Shown: in pieces, positions 1 through 10,432 of the stretch
Position numbering within the stretch: the stretch's first letter is position 1
Layout of the letters: each line of letters begins with the position of its first letter
Assembly (NCBI RefSeq): GCF_900112865.1
Contig: NZ_FONH01000006.1
Location: forward strand, 62,001 to 126,000
Direction: 5' to 3'
Length of the DNA stretch: 64,000 nt
DNA from: Dyella marensis
Lineage (GTDB): Bacteria; Pseudomonadota; Gammaproteobacteria; Xanthomonadales; Rhodanobacteraceae
The notes under the pieces: generated by a model
Told to the model about the DNA's origin: nothing
What the model saw: only the letters and a program-made list of their open reading frames with translations
Database searches by the model: none
Translations under genes and position numbers: made by a program

Positions 1-31
1 CTTGCTTTGTTCCGGACCCGCGCTGTCGCCG

Positions 32-688
32 ATGACCGATCACGTAATCCTGCTGCACGGCCTGTGGATGCGCGGCTTCGCGCTGCTGATGCTGCATCGC
101 CGCCTGATGGAAGCGGGTTTCCGCGTGCATCGCTTCGACTACATGAGCGTGGCGGCGACGCAGGAGCAGACCGTTGCCCGCCTGCACGCGCGCATGCGCG
201 AGGCGGCGCCGGAGGGCGGGGCGGTGCACCTGGTCGGCCACAGCCTGGGCGGCCTGCTCGCCCTGCGCGCCTGCCTGGACGACCGCGACCTGCCGGCGGG
301 ACGCATCGTCTGCCTGGGCTCCCCGCTCAAGGGCAGCGCGACGGCGCGCTCCTTCGCCAGCCTGGGCGGGCGCGGCGGCGGCGTGCTGCTGGGGCATAAC
401 CGCGCCTTGCTGGAAAACGGCTTCGAGCAGTGGACCGGCACGCGTGAGGTGGGCGTGATCGCCGGCCGCACCCCGTTCGGCCTGGGCCACGTGCTGGGCC
501 AGCTGGACGGCGAGCACGACGGCACCGTGGCGGTCGACGAGACGCGCCTGCCCGGCATTGCCGATCATTGCGTGGTGGAAGCCAACCACACCGGCCTGCT
601 GTTTTCGGTGGAGACCGGGCGCCTGATCGCCGGCTTCCTGCGCGAGGGGCGCTTCGGACGCGACATGGCGGGTCGCGAAACGGCCTGA
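32..688 (+). CDS. alpha/beta-fold hydrolase (esterase/lipase-like)
   Basis: A 218-residue protein starting at the ATG that opens MTDHVILLHGLWM. The strand-helix start VILLHG and the nucleophile elbow GHSLGG (about residue 72) place it in the alpha/beta-hydrolase superfamily. The rest of the triad is plausibly Asp in EHDGTV and His in EANHTG near the C-terminus. There is no signal peptide or membrane segment, so it should act in the cytoplasm; the substrate cannot be read from the sequence. Upstream in-frame codons exist, but the family consensus begins at this ATG. It precedes yebC by about 115 bases. Confidence 0.8.
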   Translation: MTDHVILLHGLWMRGFALLMLHRRLMEAGFRVHRFDYMSVAATQEQTVARLHARMREAAPEGGAVHLVGHSLGGLLALRACLDDRDLPAGRIVCLGSPLKGSATARSFASLGGRGGGVLLGHNRALLENGFEQWTGTREVGVIAGRTPFGLGHVLGQLDGEHDGTVAVDETRLPGIADHCVVEANHTGLLFSVETGRLIAGFLREGRFGRDMAGRETA

Positions 689-802
689 GAAGCCGCGCCA
701 CGGCGGGCTTTGCGCGGCATCGCGGGACGCCCGGTTGCCAGTCCGCCATGCGGAAGGGATAAAATTCGCGCTTTCCGCACGCAGCACGCCAGGGAACACG
801 CC

Positions 803-1543
803 ATGGGTAGAGGCCCGTCCATCGAAGGTCGCAAGAACGCCGAAGACGCCAAGCGCGCCAAGGTGTTCACCAAGCTGATCCGCGAGATCACCATCGCCAC
901 CCGCGGCGGCGCGCCCGACCCGGCGGCCAATCCGCGCCTGCGCGCGGCGGTCGACAAGGCGCTGGCGGCCAACATGACCAAGGACACCATCGAGCGCGCG
1001 ATCAAGCGCGGCTCCGGTGCCGAGGGCGGCGCCGACATGCACGAGGTGCGCTATGAAGGCTACGGCCCCGCCGGCACCGCGCTGATCATCGACTGCGTCA
1101 CCGACAACCAGACCCGCACCGTCGCCGACGTGCGCGCCGCGCTCAACAAGAACGGCGGCAACATGGGCACCTCCAACTCGGTGGCGTTCCAGTTCACCCG
1201 CGTGGGCCAGGTGCTGGTGCATACCGGCGGCGACGCCGAGGTCGAGGCGAAGCTGGAGGAATCGGCGATCGAGCACAACGCCGAGGACATCGTGATCGAG
1301 AACGGCATCGGCAGCGTGCTGCTGGCGGCCGACCCGATCGCGGTGGAAGCCATGCGCAAGGCGCTGGTCGCGGCCGGCTTCGAGGTCGACGGTTCCGACG
1401 TGGTGATGCGCCCGAACGGCCCGCTGGTCACCCCGTCCGGCGAAGCGCTGGAGCAGTTCGAGAAACTGCTGGAGCGCCTGAACGGCCTGGACGACGTCGA
1501 CGAGGTCTATCACAACGCCGTGCTGCCGGCCGGGGATGCGTAA
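803..1543 (+). CDS. yebC: YebC/PmpR (TACO1) family regulatory protein
   Basis: A 246-residue protein of the YebC/TACO1 family, whose members act as DNA-binding regulators or as factors that help ribosomes through difficult nascent peptides. The N-terminus MGRGPSIEGRKNAEDAKRAK matches the conserved family opening. NMTKDTIERAIKRG and YEGYGPAGTA are further family signatures. The reading frame is open further upstream, but the ATG at 803 is the conserved start. It lies just upstream of ruvC, a common arrangement in proteobacteria. Confidence 0.93.
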   Translation: MGRGPSIEGRKNAEDAKRAKVFTKLIREITIATRGGAPDPAANPRLRAAVDKALAANMTKDTIERAIKRGSGAEGGADMHEVRYEGYGPAGTALIIDCVTDNQTRTVADVRAALNKNGGNMGTSNSVAFQFTRVGQVLVHTGGDAEVEAKLEESAIEHNAEDIVIENGIGSVLLAADPIAVEAMRKALVAAGFEVDGSDVVMRPNGPLVTPSGEALEQFEKLLERLNGLDDVDEVYHNAVLPAGDA

Positions 1544-1594
1544 GGCCCATCCGGGCTTTATGCAACCACGCCTTGCTTCGGTAGCGCCGCGGTC

Positions 1595-2113
1595 ATGACA
1601 CGCATCATCGGCATCGATCCCGGCAGCCAGCGCACCGGCATAGGCATCATCGACGTGGATGGCACGGGCAAGCTTGCGCATGTTTTCCACGGCGCGCTGG
1701 CAGTGGCCGGCGAGGCCAGTTTCCCGTTGCGCCTGAAACGCATCTTTGACGAGCTGTGTGACATCATCGCCGAGCATCGGCCGGAGGAATGCGGCATCGA
1801 ACGCGTATTCATGGCGCGCAACGCCGATTCGGCGCTGAAGCTTGGGCAGGCAAGGGGTGCCGCGATCTGCGCGGTGGTCAGCCGGGGAATCGCGGTGCAC
1901 GAATATGCGGCGACGGAAGTGAAGCAATCGGTGGTCGGCAGCGGCCGTGGCGACAAGACCCAGGTGCAGCACATGATCGGCGTATTGCTCGGCCTGAAGG
2001 GCCCCCTGCAGGCGGATGCGGCCGACGCGCTGGCGATCGCCGTGACCCACGCGCACACGCGCGCCAGCCTTGCCCGCGTGGGCATTCCGCGCACCGCCTG
2101 GAGGCGCCGATGA
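1595..2113 (+). CDS. ruvC: crossover junction endodeoxyribonuclease RuvC
   Basis: A 172-residue Holliday-junction resolvase of normal length. It nicks four-way junctions symmetrically together with the RuvAB branch-migration motor. Acidic catalytic residues are visible: Asp8 in IGIDPGS, the Glu in CGIERVF near residue 69, and the Asp residues of [11 protein letters not shown] near 143-146. The stop codon overlaps the ruvA start (ATGA), indicating translational coupling. Confidence 0.96.
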   Translation: MTRIIGIDPGSQRTGIGIIDVDGTGKLAHVFHGALAVAGEASFPLRLKRIFDELCDIIAEHRPEECGIERVFMARNADSALKLGQARGAAICAVVSRGIAVHEYAATEVKQSVVGSGRGDKTQVQHMIGVLLGLKGPLQADAADALAIAVTHAHTRASLARVGIPRTAWRRR

Positions 2114-2703
2114 TCGGCCGCCTGCGCGGAATCCTGGTTTCCAAGCAGCCGCCGTGGCTGCTGGTGGAGGTCGGCGGCGTCGGCTACGAGCTCGAGGCGC
2201 CGATGTCGACCATCTACGACCTGCCGCCGACCGGCAAGGAAGTGATCCTGCTCACGCACTATGCCGTGAAAGAAGACAGCGTCGCGCTGTACGGCTTCCT
2301 GCACGAGGCGGAGCGCGCGCTGTTCCGCAATCTGCAGAAAGTCAGCGGCATCGGCGCGAAGATCGCGCTGTCGGTGCTGTCCGGCGTGTCGACCAACGAT
2401 TTCGCGCGTCTGGTGCAGGCCGGCGACGTGGTCGCGCTGACCAAGATTCCCGGCATCGGCAAGAAGACCGCCGAGCGCATGGTGGTGGAGCTGCGCGACC
2501 GCGTGGACGGCCTGGCGGTGAGCCTGCCCGGCGCCGCCGGCAAGGGCGCGCCGCTGGATCCCGCCGGCGAAGCCACCGTGGCCCTGCAGCAGCTCGGCTA
2601 CAAACCCGCCGAAGTGACGCGCCTGGTGCAGAAAGTCGCCGCCGACGGCGACAGCGCCGAAGCCATCATCCGCAAGGCGCTGCGCGCCGCATTAGGAGCT
2701 TGA
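2110..2703 (+). CDS. ruvA: Holliday junction branch migration protein RuvA
   Basis: A 197-residue junction-binding subunit. It begins [15 protein letters not shown], has an N-terminal OB fold, the tandem helix-hairpin-helix motifs [11 protein letters not shown] and [13 protein letters not shown], and a C-terminal RuvB-contacting domain ([11 protein letters not shown]). The start overlaps ruvC by four bases. The RuvB partner is about 2 kb downstream, separated by kup. Confidence 0.96.
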   Translation: MIGRLRGILVSKQPPWLLVEVGGVGYELEAPMSTIYDLPPTGKEVILLTHYAVKEDSVALYGFLHEAERALFRNLQKVSGIGAKIALSVLSGVSTNDFARLVQAGDVVALTKIPGIGKKTAERMVVELRDRVDGLAVSLPGAAGKGAPLDPAGEATVALQQLGYKPAEVTRLVQKVAADGDSAEAIIRKALRAALGA

Positions 2704-2707
2704 GCCC

Positions 2708-4609
2708 GTGAGCCAGGACAACCTGCACGGCGCCGATGCCGACACCAAGCGCCGCCTCGCCGCGCTCGCGCTGGGCGCGATCGGCGTGGTCTACGGCGAC
2801 ATCGGCACCAGCCCGCTGTACACGCTGCAGACCACCTTGAGCCATGACGGCATGAAGCCCACGCCGGAGAGCATCTTCGGCGTGCTGTCGCTGATCTTCT
2901 GGGCGCAGATCATCGTGGTCTCGCTGAAGTACGTGGTCTTCATCATGCGCGCGGACAACAAGGGCGAGGGCGGCATCATGGCCCTGCTCGCGCTGGCCCT
3001 GCGCAGCGCGCGCGGCGACGCGCGCATGCGCTGGATCCTGGCCATCCTCGGCATTTTCGGCGCGGCGCTGTTCTACGGCGACGGCGTGATCACCCCGGCC
3101 ATTTCGGTGCTGTCGGCGGTGGAGGGCATGAAAGTGGCCGTGCCCGACCTGCCGCACTGGGTGGTGCCGGTGACCTCGGTGGTGATCCTGTTCTTCCTGT
3201 TCGCCCTGCAGCGGCACGGCACCGAGCGGGTGGGCAGGCTGTTCGGCCCGGTGATGGTGATCTGGTTCATCGTGATCGCCGCGCTGGGCGTGCAGATGAT
3301 TGCGCAGAACCCGCACGTGCTGCTGGCGCTGAACCCGATGTACGGCGTGAAGTTCTTCATGAGTCACGGCATGCAGGCCTTCATCGCCCTGGGCGGCGTG
3401 GTGCTGGCGCTGACCGGCGCCGAGGCGCTGTACGCGGACATGGGCCACTTCGGCAAGAAGCCGATCCGCCTGGCCTGGTTCGGCTTCGTGCTGCCGGCGC
3501 TGGTGCTCAATTATTTCGGCCAGGGCGCGCTGCTGCTCAACCATCCGGAAGCGATCGACAACCCGTTCTTCAAGCTGGTGCCCAAGGTCCTGCTGTACCC
3601 GATGATCGGCCTGGCCACCATCGCCACCGTGATCGCCTCGCAGGCGGTGATCTCCGGCGCGTTCTCGATGACCCGCGAGGCGATGTCGCTGGGTTATTCG
3701 ATGCGCATGCCGATCGTGCACACCTCGCGCGAGATGTCCGGCCAGATCTTCGTGCCGTGGGTCAACACCTTCCTGCTGGTGATGGTGCTGATCGCGGTGC
3801 TGGGCTTCCGCAGCTCCGAGAACCTGAGCGCGGCCTACGGCATCGCGGTGACCGGCACCATGACGGTGACCACCATCCTGGCCCTGGTGGTGGCGCGCTA
3901 CCAGTGGCACTGGAGCCGGCCGACGGTGATCTTCGCCGGCGTGCTGCTGCTGACCATCGACCTGTCCTTCCTCAGCGCCAACGTGATCAAGATCGAGTAC
4001 GGCGGCTGGTTCCCGCTGGTGCTGGGCGTGGCGGTCTTCGTGGTGATGACCACCTGGCGCCGCGGGCGCGAGCTGGTGGTGCGCGAGATCAAGCAGTCCG
4101 GCCTGGCGCTGGAACCGTTCATCGAGAACGTCGGCGAGCATCCGCCGCTGCGCGTGCCCGGCACGGCGGTGTTCCTCACCGCCAACCAGCACGCCGTGCC
4201 GCATGCGCTGCTGCACAACCTCAAGCACAACAAGGTGCTGCACGAGCGCAACGTGCTGCTGACGGTGGAAATGCTGGAGACGCCGGTGGCCGAGGCCGAC
4301 GAGCGCATCCAGATCACGCCGCTGGGCGGCGACTTCTACGGCCTGGCCCTGCGCTTCGGCTTCGCCGAGGACCCGAACATCCCGCAGGCCCTGCTGCGCT
4401 GCTCGAAGGCCGGCCTGCCGTTCGACATGATGGACACCACGTTCTTCCTGTCGCGCGAAACCATCATCGCCGACGAGCGCCGTCCGGGCATGGCGCTGTG
4501 GCGCGACAAGCTGTTCGCCTTCATGGCCCGCAACGCGCTGCCGGCCACCGCGTTCTTCCAGATCCCGGGCAACCGGCTGATCGAGCTGGGCGCGCAGGTC
4601 GAGATCTGA
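2708..4609 (+). CDS. kup: Kup-type low-affinity potassium transporter
   Basis: A 633-residue KUP/HAK/KT potassium/proton symporter with about twelve hydrophobic segments in the first 440 residues and a cytoplasmic C-terminal domain. The signature GVVYGDIGTSPLYTL lies near residue 30, and FYGDGVITPAISVL and GAEALYADMGHFG are further family motifs. The start is a GTG four bases after the ruvA stop, so it is probably cotranscribed with ruvCA. It sits between ruvA and ruvB. An R1 palindromic repeat begins 16 bases after its stop. Confidence 0.94.
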   Translation: MSQDNLHGADADTKRRLAALALGAIGVVYGDIGTSPLYTLQTTLSHDGMKPTPESIFGVLSLIFWAQIIVVSLKYVVFIMRADNKGEGGIMALLALALRSARGDARMRWILAILGIFGAALFYGDGVITPAISVLSAVEGMKVAVPDLPHWVVPVTSVVILFFLFALQRHGTERVGRLFGPVMVIWFIVIAALGVQMIAQNPHVLLALNPMYGVKFFMSHGMQAFIALGGVVLALTGAEALYADMGHFGKKPIRLAWFGFVLPALVLNYFGQGALLLNHPEAIDNPFFKLVPKVLLYPMIGLATIATVIASQAVISGAFSMTREAMSLGYSMRMPIVHTSREMSGQIFVPWVNTFLLVMVLIAVLGFRSSENLSAAYGIAVTGTMTVTTILALVVARYQWHWSRPTVIFAGVLLLTIDLSFLSANVIKIEYGGWFPLVLGVAVFVVMTTWRRGRELVVREIKQSGLALEPFIENVGEHPPLRVPGTAVFLTANQHAVPHALLHNLKHNKVLHERNVLLTVEMLETPVAEADERIQITPLGGDFYGLALRFGFAEDPNIPQALLRCSKAGLPFDMMDTTFFLSRETIIADERRPGMALWRDKLFAFMARNALPATAFFQIPGNRLIELGAQVEI

Positions 4610-4625
4610 GCCCCTCGGCGTAGGG

Positions 4626-4714
4626 CGTAGGTTGGGGTGAGCTGCAGGCGAACCCCAACAGGCCTCGCCCCATGGCCGCCCTGTTGGGGTTCGCTTCGCT
4701 CACCCCAACCTACG
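4626..4714. repeat. R1 palindromic repeat, copy 1 (kup-ruvB)
   Basis: A long inverted repeat whose left arm begins CGTAGGTTGGGGTGAGC and whose right arm ends GCTCACCCCAACCTACG, with an unpaired centre of about 15-20 bases. It begins 16 bases after the kup stop codon. The same arms occur at 21105, 39797 and 62187. It could act as a transcript 3'-end hairpin or as a REP-like mobile palindrome. Confidence 0.85.
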
Positions 4715-4773
4715 TCCGGTAGAATGCCCGGCGAATCGCGCACGCCGCCTGTTCCCGGACCTATTCCCACCCC

Positions 4774-5820
4774 ATGGCCGATCACCGCATCATCACGTCC
4801 GCCGCGCAGCTGGACGACGAGGCCCTGGAAGCCTCGATCCGCCCCAAGCGCCTGGCGGAATACCTCGGCCAGCAGGCGGTGCGCGAGCAGCTCTCGATCT
4901 ATATCGAGGCCGCCCGCAAACGTGGCGGCGCACTGGACCATGTGCTGATCTTCGGCCCGCCGGGCCTGGGCAAGACCACCTTGTCGCACGTGATCGCCAA
5001 CGAGCTGGGCGTCAACCTGCGTTCCACCTCCGGCCCGGTGCTGGAGCGCGCCGGCGACCTGGCCGCGTTGCTGACCAACCTCGAGCCGCACGACGTGCTG
5101 TTCGTCGACGAGATCCATCGCCTCTCGCCCGTGGTGGAGGAGGTGCTGTATCCGGCGATGGAAGACTTCCAGATCGACATCATGATCGGCGAAGGCCCCG
5201 CGGCCCGCTCGATCAAGCTGGACCTGCCGCCGTTCACCCTGATCGGCGCCACCACCCGCGCCGGCCTGCTGACCGCGCCGCTGCGCGACCGCTTCGGCAT
5301 CGTGCAGCGCCTGGAGTTCTATTCGCCGGAGGAGCTCACCGCGATCGTGCGCCGCTCGGCGCGCATCATGGGCATCCCCTGCGAAGTGGAAGGCGCGCAG
5401 GAAATCGCCCGCCGTTCGCGCGGCACCCCGCGCATCGCCAACCGCCTGCTGCGCCGCGTGCGCGACTATGCCGAAGTGCGCGCAGGCGGCCAGATCACCT
5501 GCGCCGCGGCGCAGGCCGCGATGGACATGCTCAAGGTCGACGCCGAGGGCTTCGACGAGCTGGACCGGCGCCTGCTGGCCACCATCATCGAGAACTTCGA
5601 CGGCGGCCCGGTCGGGGTCGAGTCCCTGGCCGCCGCGCTCAGCGAGGACCGCGGCACCCTCGAGGACGTGGTCGAGCCTTACCTGATCCAGCAGGGCTTC
5701 CTGGTGCGCACCGCGCGCGGCCGCATGGCCAGCGCCAAGGGCTGGCGCCACCTGGGCCTGAACCCGCCGCCGCGCCAGCCGCAGCCGGCCGACCTGTTCC
5801 CGGGCGAACCCGATGTCTGA
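4774..5820 (+). CDS. ruvB: Holliday junction branch migration helicase RuvB
   Basis: A 348-residue AAA+ motor that pumps DNA through the RuvA tetramer. It shows Walker [10 protein letters not shown] (about residue 63), Walker [10 protein letters not shown] (about 110), sensor 1 GATTRAG and the arginine-finger region APLRDRFG, followed by a winged-helix C-terminal domain. The length is normal. It overlaps ybgC by eight bases, linking the ruv genes to the tol-pal operon. Confidence 0.97.
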   Translation: MADHRIITSAAQLDDEALEASIRPKRLAEYLGQQAVREQLSIYIEAARKRGGALDHVLIFGPPGLGKTTLSHVIANELGVNLRSTSGPVLERAGDLAALLTNLEPHDVLFVDEIHRLSPVVEEVLYPAMEDFQIDIMIGEGPAARSIKLDLPPFTLIGATTRAGLLTAPLRDRFGIVQRLEFYSPEELTAIVRRSARIMGIPCEVEGAQEIARRSRGTPRIANRLLRRVRDYAEVRAGGQITCAAAQAAMDMLKVDAEGFDELDRRLLATIIENFDGGPVGVESLAAALSEDRGTLEDVVEPYLIQQGFLVRTARGRMASAKGWRHLGLNPPPRQPQPADLFPGEPDV

Positions 5821-6247
5821 TACCGCGCCGCATCCCGCCCCGGACAGCTTTCGCTGGCCGGTCCGCGTCTATTGGGAAGACACCGACGCCGGCGGCGTGG
5901 TGTACCACGCCAGCTACCTGCGCTTCATGGAGCGCGCCCGCACCGAATGGCTGCGCGGGCAGGGCGTGGACCAGTCGGCGGTGCGGGCGGCCACCGGCCT
6001 GGCCTTCCTGGTGCGGGACCTGAGCATCGAGTTCCTCAAGGCCGCCATGCTGGACGATGAACTGAGCGTAACGGTCGAAGTCAAAGAACGGCGCGCTGCC
6101 AGTATCCTTTTCGGCCAGACCATCAGCCGGGCGGACGGCATGGCGTTGATCCGCGCGCAGGTGCGCGTGGCCTGCGTGGACCTCGAACGCATGCGCCCGG
6201 CGCAGATTCCTTCCGGCCTGATCCCCGGCCTACCCCCAATCAAGTAA
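5813..6247 (+). CDS. ybgC: tol-pal system-associated acyl-CoA thioesterase YbgC
   Basis: A 144-residue hotdog-fold thioesterase of the 4-hydroxybenzoyl-CoA thioesterase type. The catalytic Asp lies in [11 protein letters not shown] (about residue 23), followed by the helix [13 protein letters not shown]. YbgC is the usual first gene of tol-pal operons and hydrolyses acyl-CoA in connection with phospholipid metabolism. The start overlaps the 3' end of ruvB, and tolQ follows after 24 bases. Confidence 0.93.
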   Translation: MSDTAPHPAPDSFRWPVRVYWEDTDAGGVVYHASYLRFMERARTEWLRGQGVDQSAVRAATGLAFLVRDLSIEFLKAAMLDDELSVTVEVKERRAASILFGQTISRADGMALIRAQVRVACVDLERMRPAQIPSGLIPGLPPIK

Positions 6248-6271
6248 CCCGCGGCGGAGAACGCTCAAGCA

Positions 6272-6958
6272 ATGAACGGTGGATTGAACATTTTCAAGCT
6301 CGTCGCGGAAGCGAGCATCCTGGTGCAGGCCGTGATGCTGGTCTTGCTGGTGTTCTCCTTCCTCTCGTGGGTGATCATCATCCGCAAGCACCAGCAGCTG
6401 AAGGCCGCGATGGACGAGGCGGAGACCTTCGAGGAGCGCTTCTGGTCCGGCGCCGACCTGGCCCAGCTGTTCCGCGAAGTGAACGGCCGCGGCGCCGGCA
6501 ACGGCGGCCTGGAGACGGTGTTCGAATCGGGCTTCCGCGAATTCGCCCGCCAGCGCCAGCGCCGCACGCATGACCTGCGCATCGTGATCGAGGGCACCGA
6601 GCGCGCGATGCGCGTGACCGGTACCCGCGAGATCGGCCGCCTGGAGCGCAACCTGGAATTCCTCGCCAATGTCGGCTCGATCAGCCCCTACGTCGGCCTG
6701 TTCGGCACGGTGATCGGCATCATGGGCGCGTTCCAGGGCCTGGGCGAAATGAAGGACGTGACCATCGCCGTGGTTGCGCCGCACATCTCCGAGGCGCTGA
6801 TCGCCACCGCCATGGGCCTGTTCGCGGCGATCCCCGCGGTGTGGGCCTACAACCGCTACGCCAACAAGGTCGATCGCGTGGCTTCGCGCTACGAGGTGTT
6901 CCAGGAGGAGTTCTCCTCGGTCCTGCAGCGCCAGATCCAGACCGACGACGCGGCCTGA
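6272..6958 (+). CDS. tolQ: Tol-Pal system protein TolQ
   Basis: A 228-residue inner-membrane proton-channel subunit of the Tol-Pal machine, homologous to ExbB and MotA. It has one N-terminal membrane helix (about residues 14-36) and two more (about 135-160 and 170-192) separated by a large cytoplasmic region. The conserved motif SPYVGLFGTVIGIMGAF precedes the second helix. It forms a stator with TolR that energises TolA during outer-membrane constriction. The gene is in the ybgC-tolQRAB-pal-cpoB order. Confidence 0.95.
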   Translation: MNGGLNIFKLVAEASILVQAVMLVLLVFSFLSWVIIIRKHQQLKAAMDEAETFEERFWSGADLAQLFREVNGRGAGNGGLETVFESGFREFARQRQRRTHDLRIVIEGTERAMRVTGTREIGRLERNLEFLANVGSISPYVGLFGTVIGIMGAFQGLGEMKDVTIAVVAPHISEALIATAMGLFAAIPAVWAYNRYANKVDRVASRYEVFQEEFSSVLQRQIQTDDAA

Positions 6959-6973
6959 GCGGAGGACTTCCTC

Positions 6974-7406
<433 letters not shown>

Positions 7407-7420
<14 letters not shown>

Positions 7421-8348
7421 AGGCACGCCGAAGGCGGTCATCCTTTCCGCCATCCTGCATGTGGGCATCGTCGGCTTCCTGGCCCTGGCGATCGTGCCCT
7501 GCTCGTTTTACGAAAGCGTGTTCGAGACCCTGCACCTGCCGCCGGGCTGGAACCCGATCGCCTGCGCCAAGCCGATCGACCTGCCGGGCCAGATCATCGA
7601 GGCCACCCTGGTCGGCCCCACCGGCGCGCCGCCGCCGAAGTCAGTGAAGACCAAGCCGGTGCCGGACTCCACGCCGCCGCCGCCCACGGTGACGCCGCCG
7701 GTCCCGCAGGAACAGGCCCCGGTGGTGAAGACCCTGCCGCCGCCGCCCCAGCGCCCGGACATCAAGGACCAGGAAAAAGTGGTCGCCGATGCCCTGCAGA
7801 AGGCCGAGGACGCCAAGCGCGAGCAGGAGCAGCGCGAGCGCCAGCGGCAGTCCGAGCTGGACGCACAGGCGGCCAAGCAGAAGGAAGAAAAGAAGAAGCT
7901 GGACGAGCTGTTCGCCCAGATGGACAAGGCCGACCAGACGCGCAAGAAGGCCGAAGACCGGGCCAAGCAGGCCAACCAGCAGCTCCAGGACATCAAGGAC
8001 GCCAAGGACAACGGCCTGGCCGACGTGCCCAAGGCCGACCAGCGCCAGACCGGCAACAACGGGCCGGACACCGGCCTGCTGGGCCAGTATCTGGCCGCAG
8101 TTCAGAACGCGGTCACGCAGAATTGGCTACGTCCCGATAACATGCCGAACGTTCCTTGTGTCGTGCACATCGTGCAGCTGCCGGGCGGAAACGTCATGAG
8201 CGCCAAGGTCGACCCCAGCTGCCCGTACGACGACGCCGGCAAGCGCTCGGTCGAGAACGCCGTGCTGCGAGCGCAGCCCTTGCCCTACCAGGGCTTCGAG
8301 ACCGTGTTCCAGCGCAACCTAACCTTTACCTTCAGGCCGCAGCAGTGA
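7407..8348 (+). CDS. tolA: cell envelope integrity protein TolA
   Basis: A 313-residue protein that spans the periplasm. An N-terminal membrane anchor (about residues 10-30) is followed by a proline-rich stretch (about 75-118), a long charged Lys/Glu/Ala/Gln coiled coil (about 118-205) and a compact C-terminal TonB-like domain with two cysteines (VPCVVH and PSCPYD). TolA couples the TolQR motor to TolB and Pal. It is shorter than the E. coli protein because of a shorter helical domain. It overlaps tolR at its 5' end. Confidence 0.93.
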
Positions 8349-8356
8349 CCAGCCCT

Positions 8357-9676
8357 ATGCGCACATTGAGTATCGCCTTCGCATCCGCCCTGCTGTCCGT
8401 CGCGGCGTTGTTCGCCGGTTCGGCGGCAGCCCAGCAGTCACTCAACGTCGACATCGTGCAGGGCATCAAGACCGCCACGCCGATCGCCGTGGTGCCGTTC
8501 GCCCAGGCCGGCGGCGCGCCGCTGCCGACCGACGTGGCCGACGTGATCCGCAACGATTTCAACCGCTCGGGCAAGTTCCGCTCGCTGGCCAAGAGCGAAA
8601 TCGTCGAGACGCCGTCCAAGGGCGCGGACATCAAGTTCCCGACCTGGCGCCTGCTCAAGCAGGACTTCATCACCATCGGCCGCATCAGCGATGCCGGCGG
8701 CGGCATGCTGCGCGTCGAGTACGAGCTGTGGGACGTCAACAAGCAGCAGAGCCTGCTGGCCCAGGCCTTCACCGCCCCGGCCGGCGACCTGCGCGGCGTG
8801 GCCCACCAGATCGCCGACCAGATCTACGAAAAGATCACCGGCGTGCGCGGCGCGTTCTGGACCCGCATCGCCTACATCACTGCCGTGGGCCTGGGCAACA
8901 ACACCACGTATTCGCTGATCGTGGCCGATTCGGATGGCTTCAATCCGCAGGTGGTGGCGCGCTCGCGCGAATCGCTGCTGTCGCCGCACTGGTCGCCGGA
9001 CGGCAAGAAGATCGCCTACGTGTCCTTCGAGAGCGGCAACTCGGCCATCTACGTGCAGGACATCACCACCGGCCAGCGCCAGCTGGTCTCGGCCCGTCCC
9101 CGCGGCATCAACAGCGCCCCGGCCTGGTCGCCGGACGGCAGCAAGCTGGCGGTGTCGCTGTCCTACTCGGGCAACCCCGAGATCTACGTGATGGACGTGG
9201 CCAGCCGCCAGGAGACCCGCCTGACCAAGACCCTGGCCATCAATACCGAGCCGGTGTGGTCGCCGGACGGCCAGAGCATCTACTTCACCTCGGACCGCTC
9301 GGGCCGGCCGCAGATCTACCAGATGCCCGCCTCCGGCGGCGGCGCCAACCGCATCAGCTTCCAGGGGCAGAACAACCTGAGCGCCGACGTCAGCTACGAC
9401 GGCAAGCAGGTCGCCATGGTGCAGGGCAACGGGAACGTGTATCGTATTGCGGTCATGGACCGCAGTCTGGGTGGGCAGGTGCGTCCTCTCTCGCCGGGCC
9501 CGATCGATGAGTCCCCGAGCTTCGCGCCCAACGCCAGCATGCTGCTGTATGCCGCTACCGAAGGACGGCGCGGCGTGCTTTATGCCGTTTCGGCCGATGG
9601 TCAGGTTCGCCAGCGCCTCGTGCTTGCCGATGGCGACGTGCGCGAACCGTCCTGGGGACCGTACCGGCAGCGTTGA
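8357..9676 (+). CDS. tolB: Tol-Pal system beta-propeller protein TolB
   Basis: A 439-residue periplasmic protein with a signal peptide ending near AGSAAAQQ (about residue 24), an N-terminal alpha/beta domain, and a six-bladed beta-propeller with repeated WSPDG motifs (HWSPDGKKI, AWSPDGSKL, VWSPDGQSI). It shuttles between TolA and Pal. The chosen ATG gives the usual signal peptide; an in-frame GTG four codons upstream is an alternative. It follows tolA by 8 bases. Confidence 0.95.
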   Translation: MRTLSIAFASALLSVAALFAGSAAAQQSLNVDIVQGIKTATPIAVVPFAQAGGAPLPTDVADVIRNDFNRSGKFRSLAKSEIVETPSKGADIKFPTWRLLKQDFITIGRISDAGGGMLRVEYELWDVNKQQSLLAQAFTAPAGDLRGVAHQIADQIYEKITGVRGAFWTRIAYITAVGLGNNTTYSLIVADSDGFNPQVVARSRESLLSPHWSPDGKKIAYVSFESGNSAIYVQDITTGQRQLVSARPRGINSAPAWSPDGSKLAVSLSYSGNPEIYVMDVASRQETRLTKTLAINTEPVWSPDGQSIYFTSDRSGRPQIYQMPASGGGANRISFQGQNNLSADVSYDGKQVAMVQGNGNVYRIAVMDRSLGGQVRPLSPGPIDESPSFAPNASMLLYAATEGRRGVLYAVSADGQVRQRLVLADGDVREPSWGPYRQR

Positions 9677-9920
9677 ATGAGCGGCCGCGCGCCCAAGGGT
9701 GCTGCGGCCTGGAGGATCAGGGGTGGTGGTGGGACGCGAGTCCTGCCGCCGGCCCGGTCGCCCGCCGGGCCCGCGCCCGGATGGGTGGCCGGCGCAGCGG
9801 CCAGCCGCGGCGCCGGTACCAAGGTGTCACAACAACAGCCGGTCCACCGGCGATCACTGTCCTGTAACCGCAATCGCTATTGACTGTCGGAACTCAAACC
9901 CGTTTGAAGGAACGTTCACC

Positions 9921-10430
9921 ATGAATAAGACCGTTCGCGTCGCCCTGGTCGCCCTGCTCTGCGTTGGCGCGGCCGCATGCTCGAAGAAGGCTGAAGTGAA
10001 GCCGCAGCAGCCGGTTGACAACAACCAGGTGGCCACCAGCCAGCCGCAGACCTCGGGCAAGTACACCCCGGAAGATCTCGACCGTGACGCTTGCCTGCGT
10101 CAGCGCGTCGTGTACTTCGACTTCGACAAGGATGAGATCAAGCCGGAGTTCCAGCAGATCATGGCGTGCCACGCCAAGTACCTGCAGGATCGCCCGACCG
10201 CCCAGATCCGTCTGGAAGGCAACACCGACGAGCGCGGCACCCGCGAGTACAACCTGGGCCTCGGCGAGCGCCGCGGCAACGCCGTTTCCGGCGCCCTGAC
10301 CGCCGCCGGCGGTTCGGCCAGCCAGCTGAACGTGATCAGCTACGGCAAGGAAAAGCCGGTGTGCCGCGAGCACAACGAAGACTGCTGGGGCAAGAACCGC
10401 CGCGTCGAGATCGTCTACACGGCGAAGTAA
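9921..10430 (+). CDS. pal: peptidoglycan-associated lipoprotein Pal
   Basis: A 169-residue lipoprotein. The signal peptide ends in GAAAC, with the acylated Cys at about residue 20, followed by a flexible Gln/Pro linker and an OmpA-like peptidoglycan-binding domain (YFDFDKDEIKPEF, then GNTDERGTREYNLGLGERR). It tethers the outer membrane to peptidoglycan. The 244-base gap from tolB is larger than elsewhere in the operon and may hold a separate promoter. A 14-base palindrome TCAAACCCGTTTGA (9894-9907) touches the ribosome-binding region. Confidence 0.95.
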   Translation: MNKTVRVALVALLCVGAAACSKKAEVKPQQPVDNNQVATSQPQTSGKYTPEDLDRDACLRQRVVYFDFDKDEIKPEFQQIMACHAKYLQDRPTAQIRLEGNTDERGTREYNLGLGERRGNAVSGALTAAGGSASQLNVISYGKEKPVCREHNEDCWGKNRRVEIVYTAK

Positions 10431-10432
10431 GC

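Noticed and set aside
2666-4243. 525-codon open frame on the minus strand opposite kup
   Set aside because: It is the His/Gln/Arg-rich antisense shadow typical of high-GC genes. kup on the plus strand is fully supported by family motifs.
9677-9883. 68-codon frame starting directly after the tolB stop
   Set aside because: It is Gly/Ala/Arg/Pro-rich without motif or ribosome-binding site. It is more likely non-coding leader of pal.
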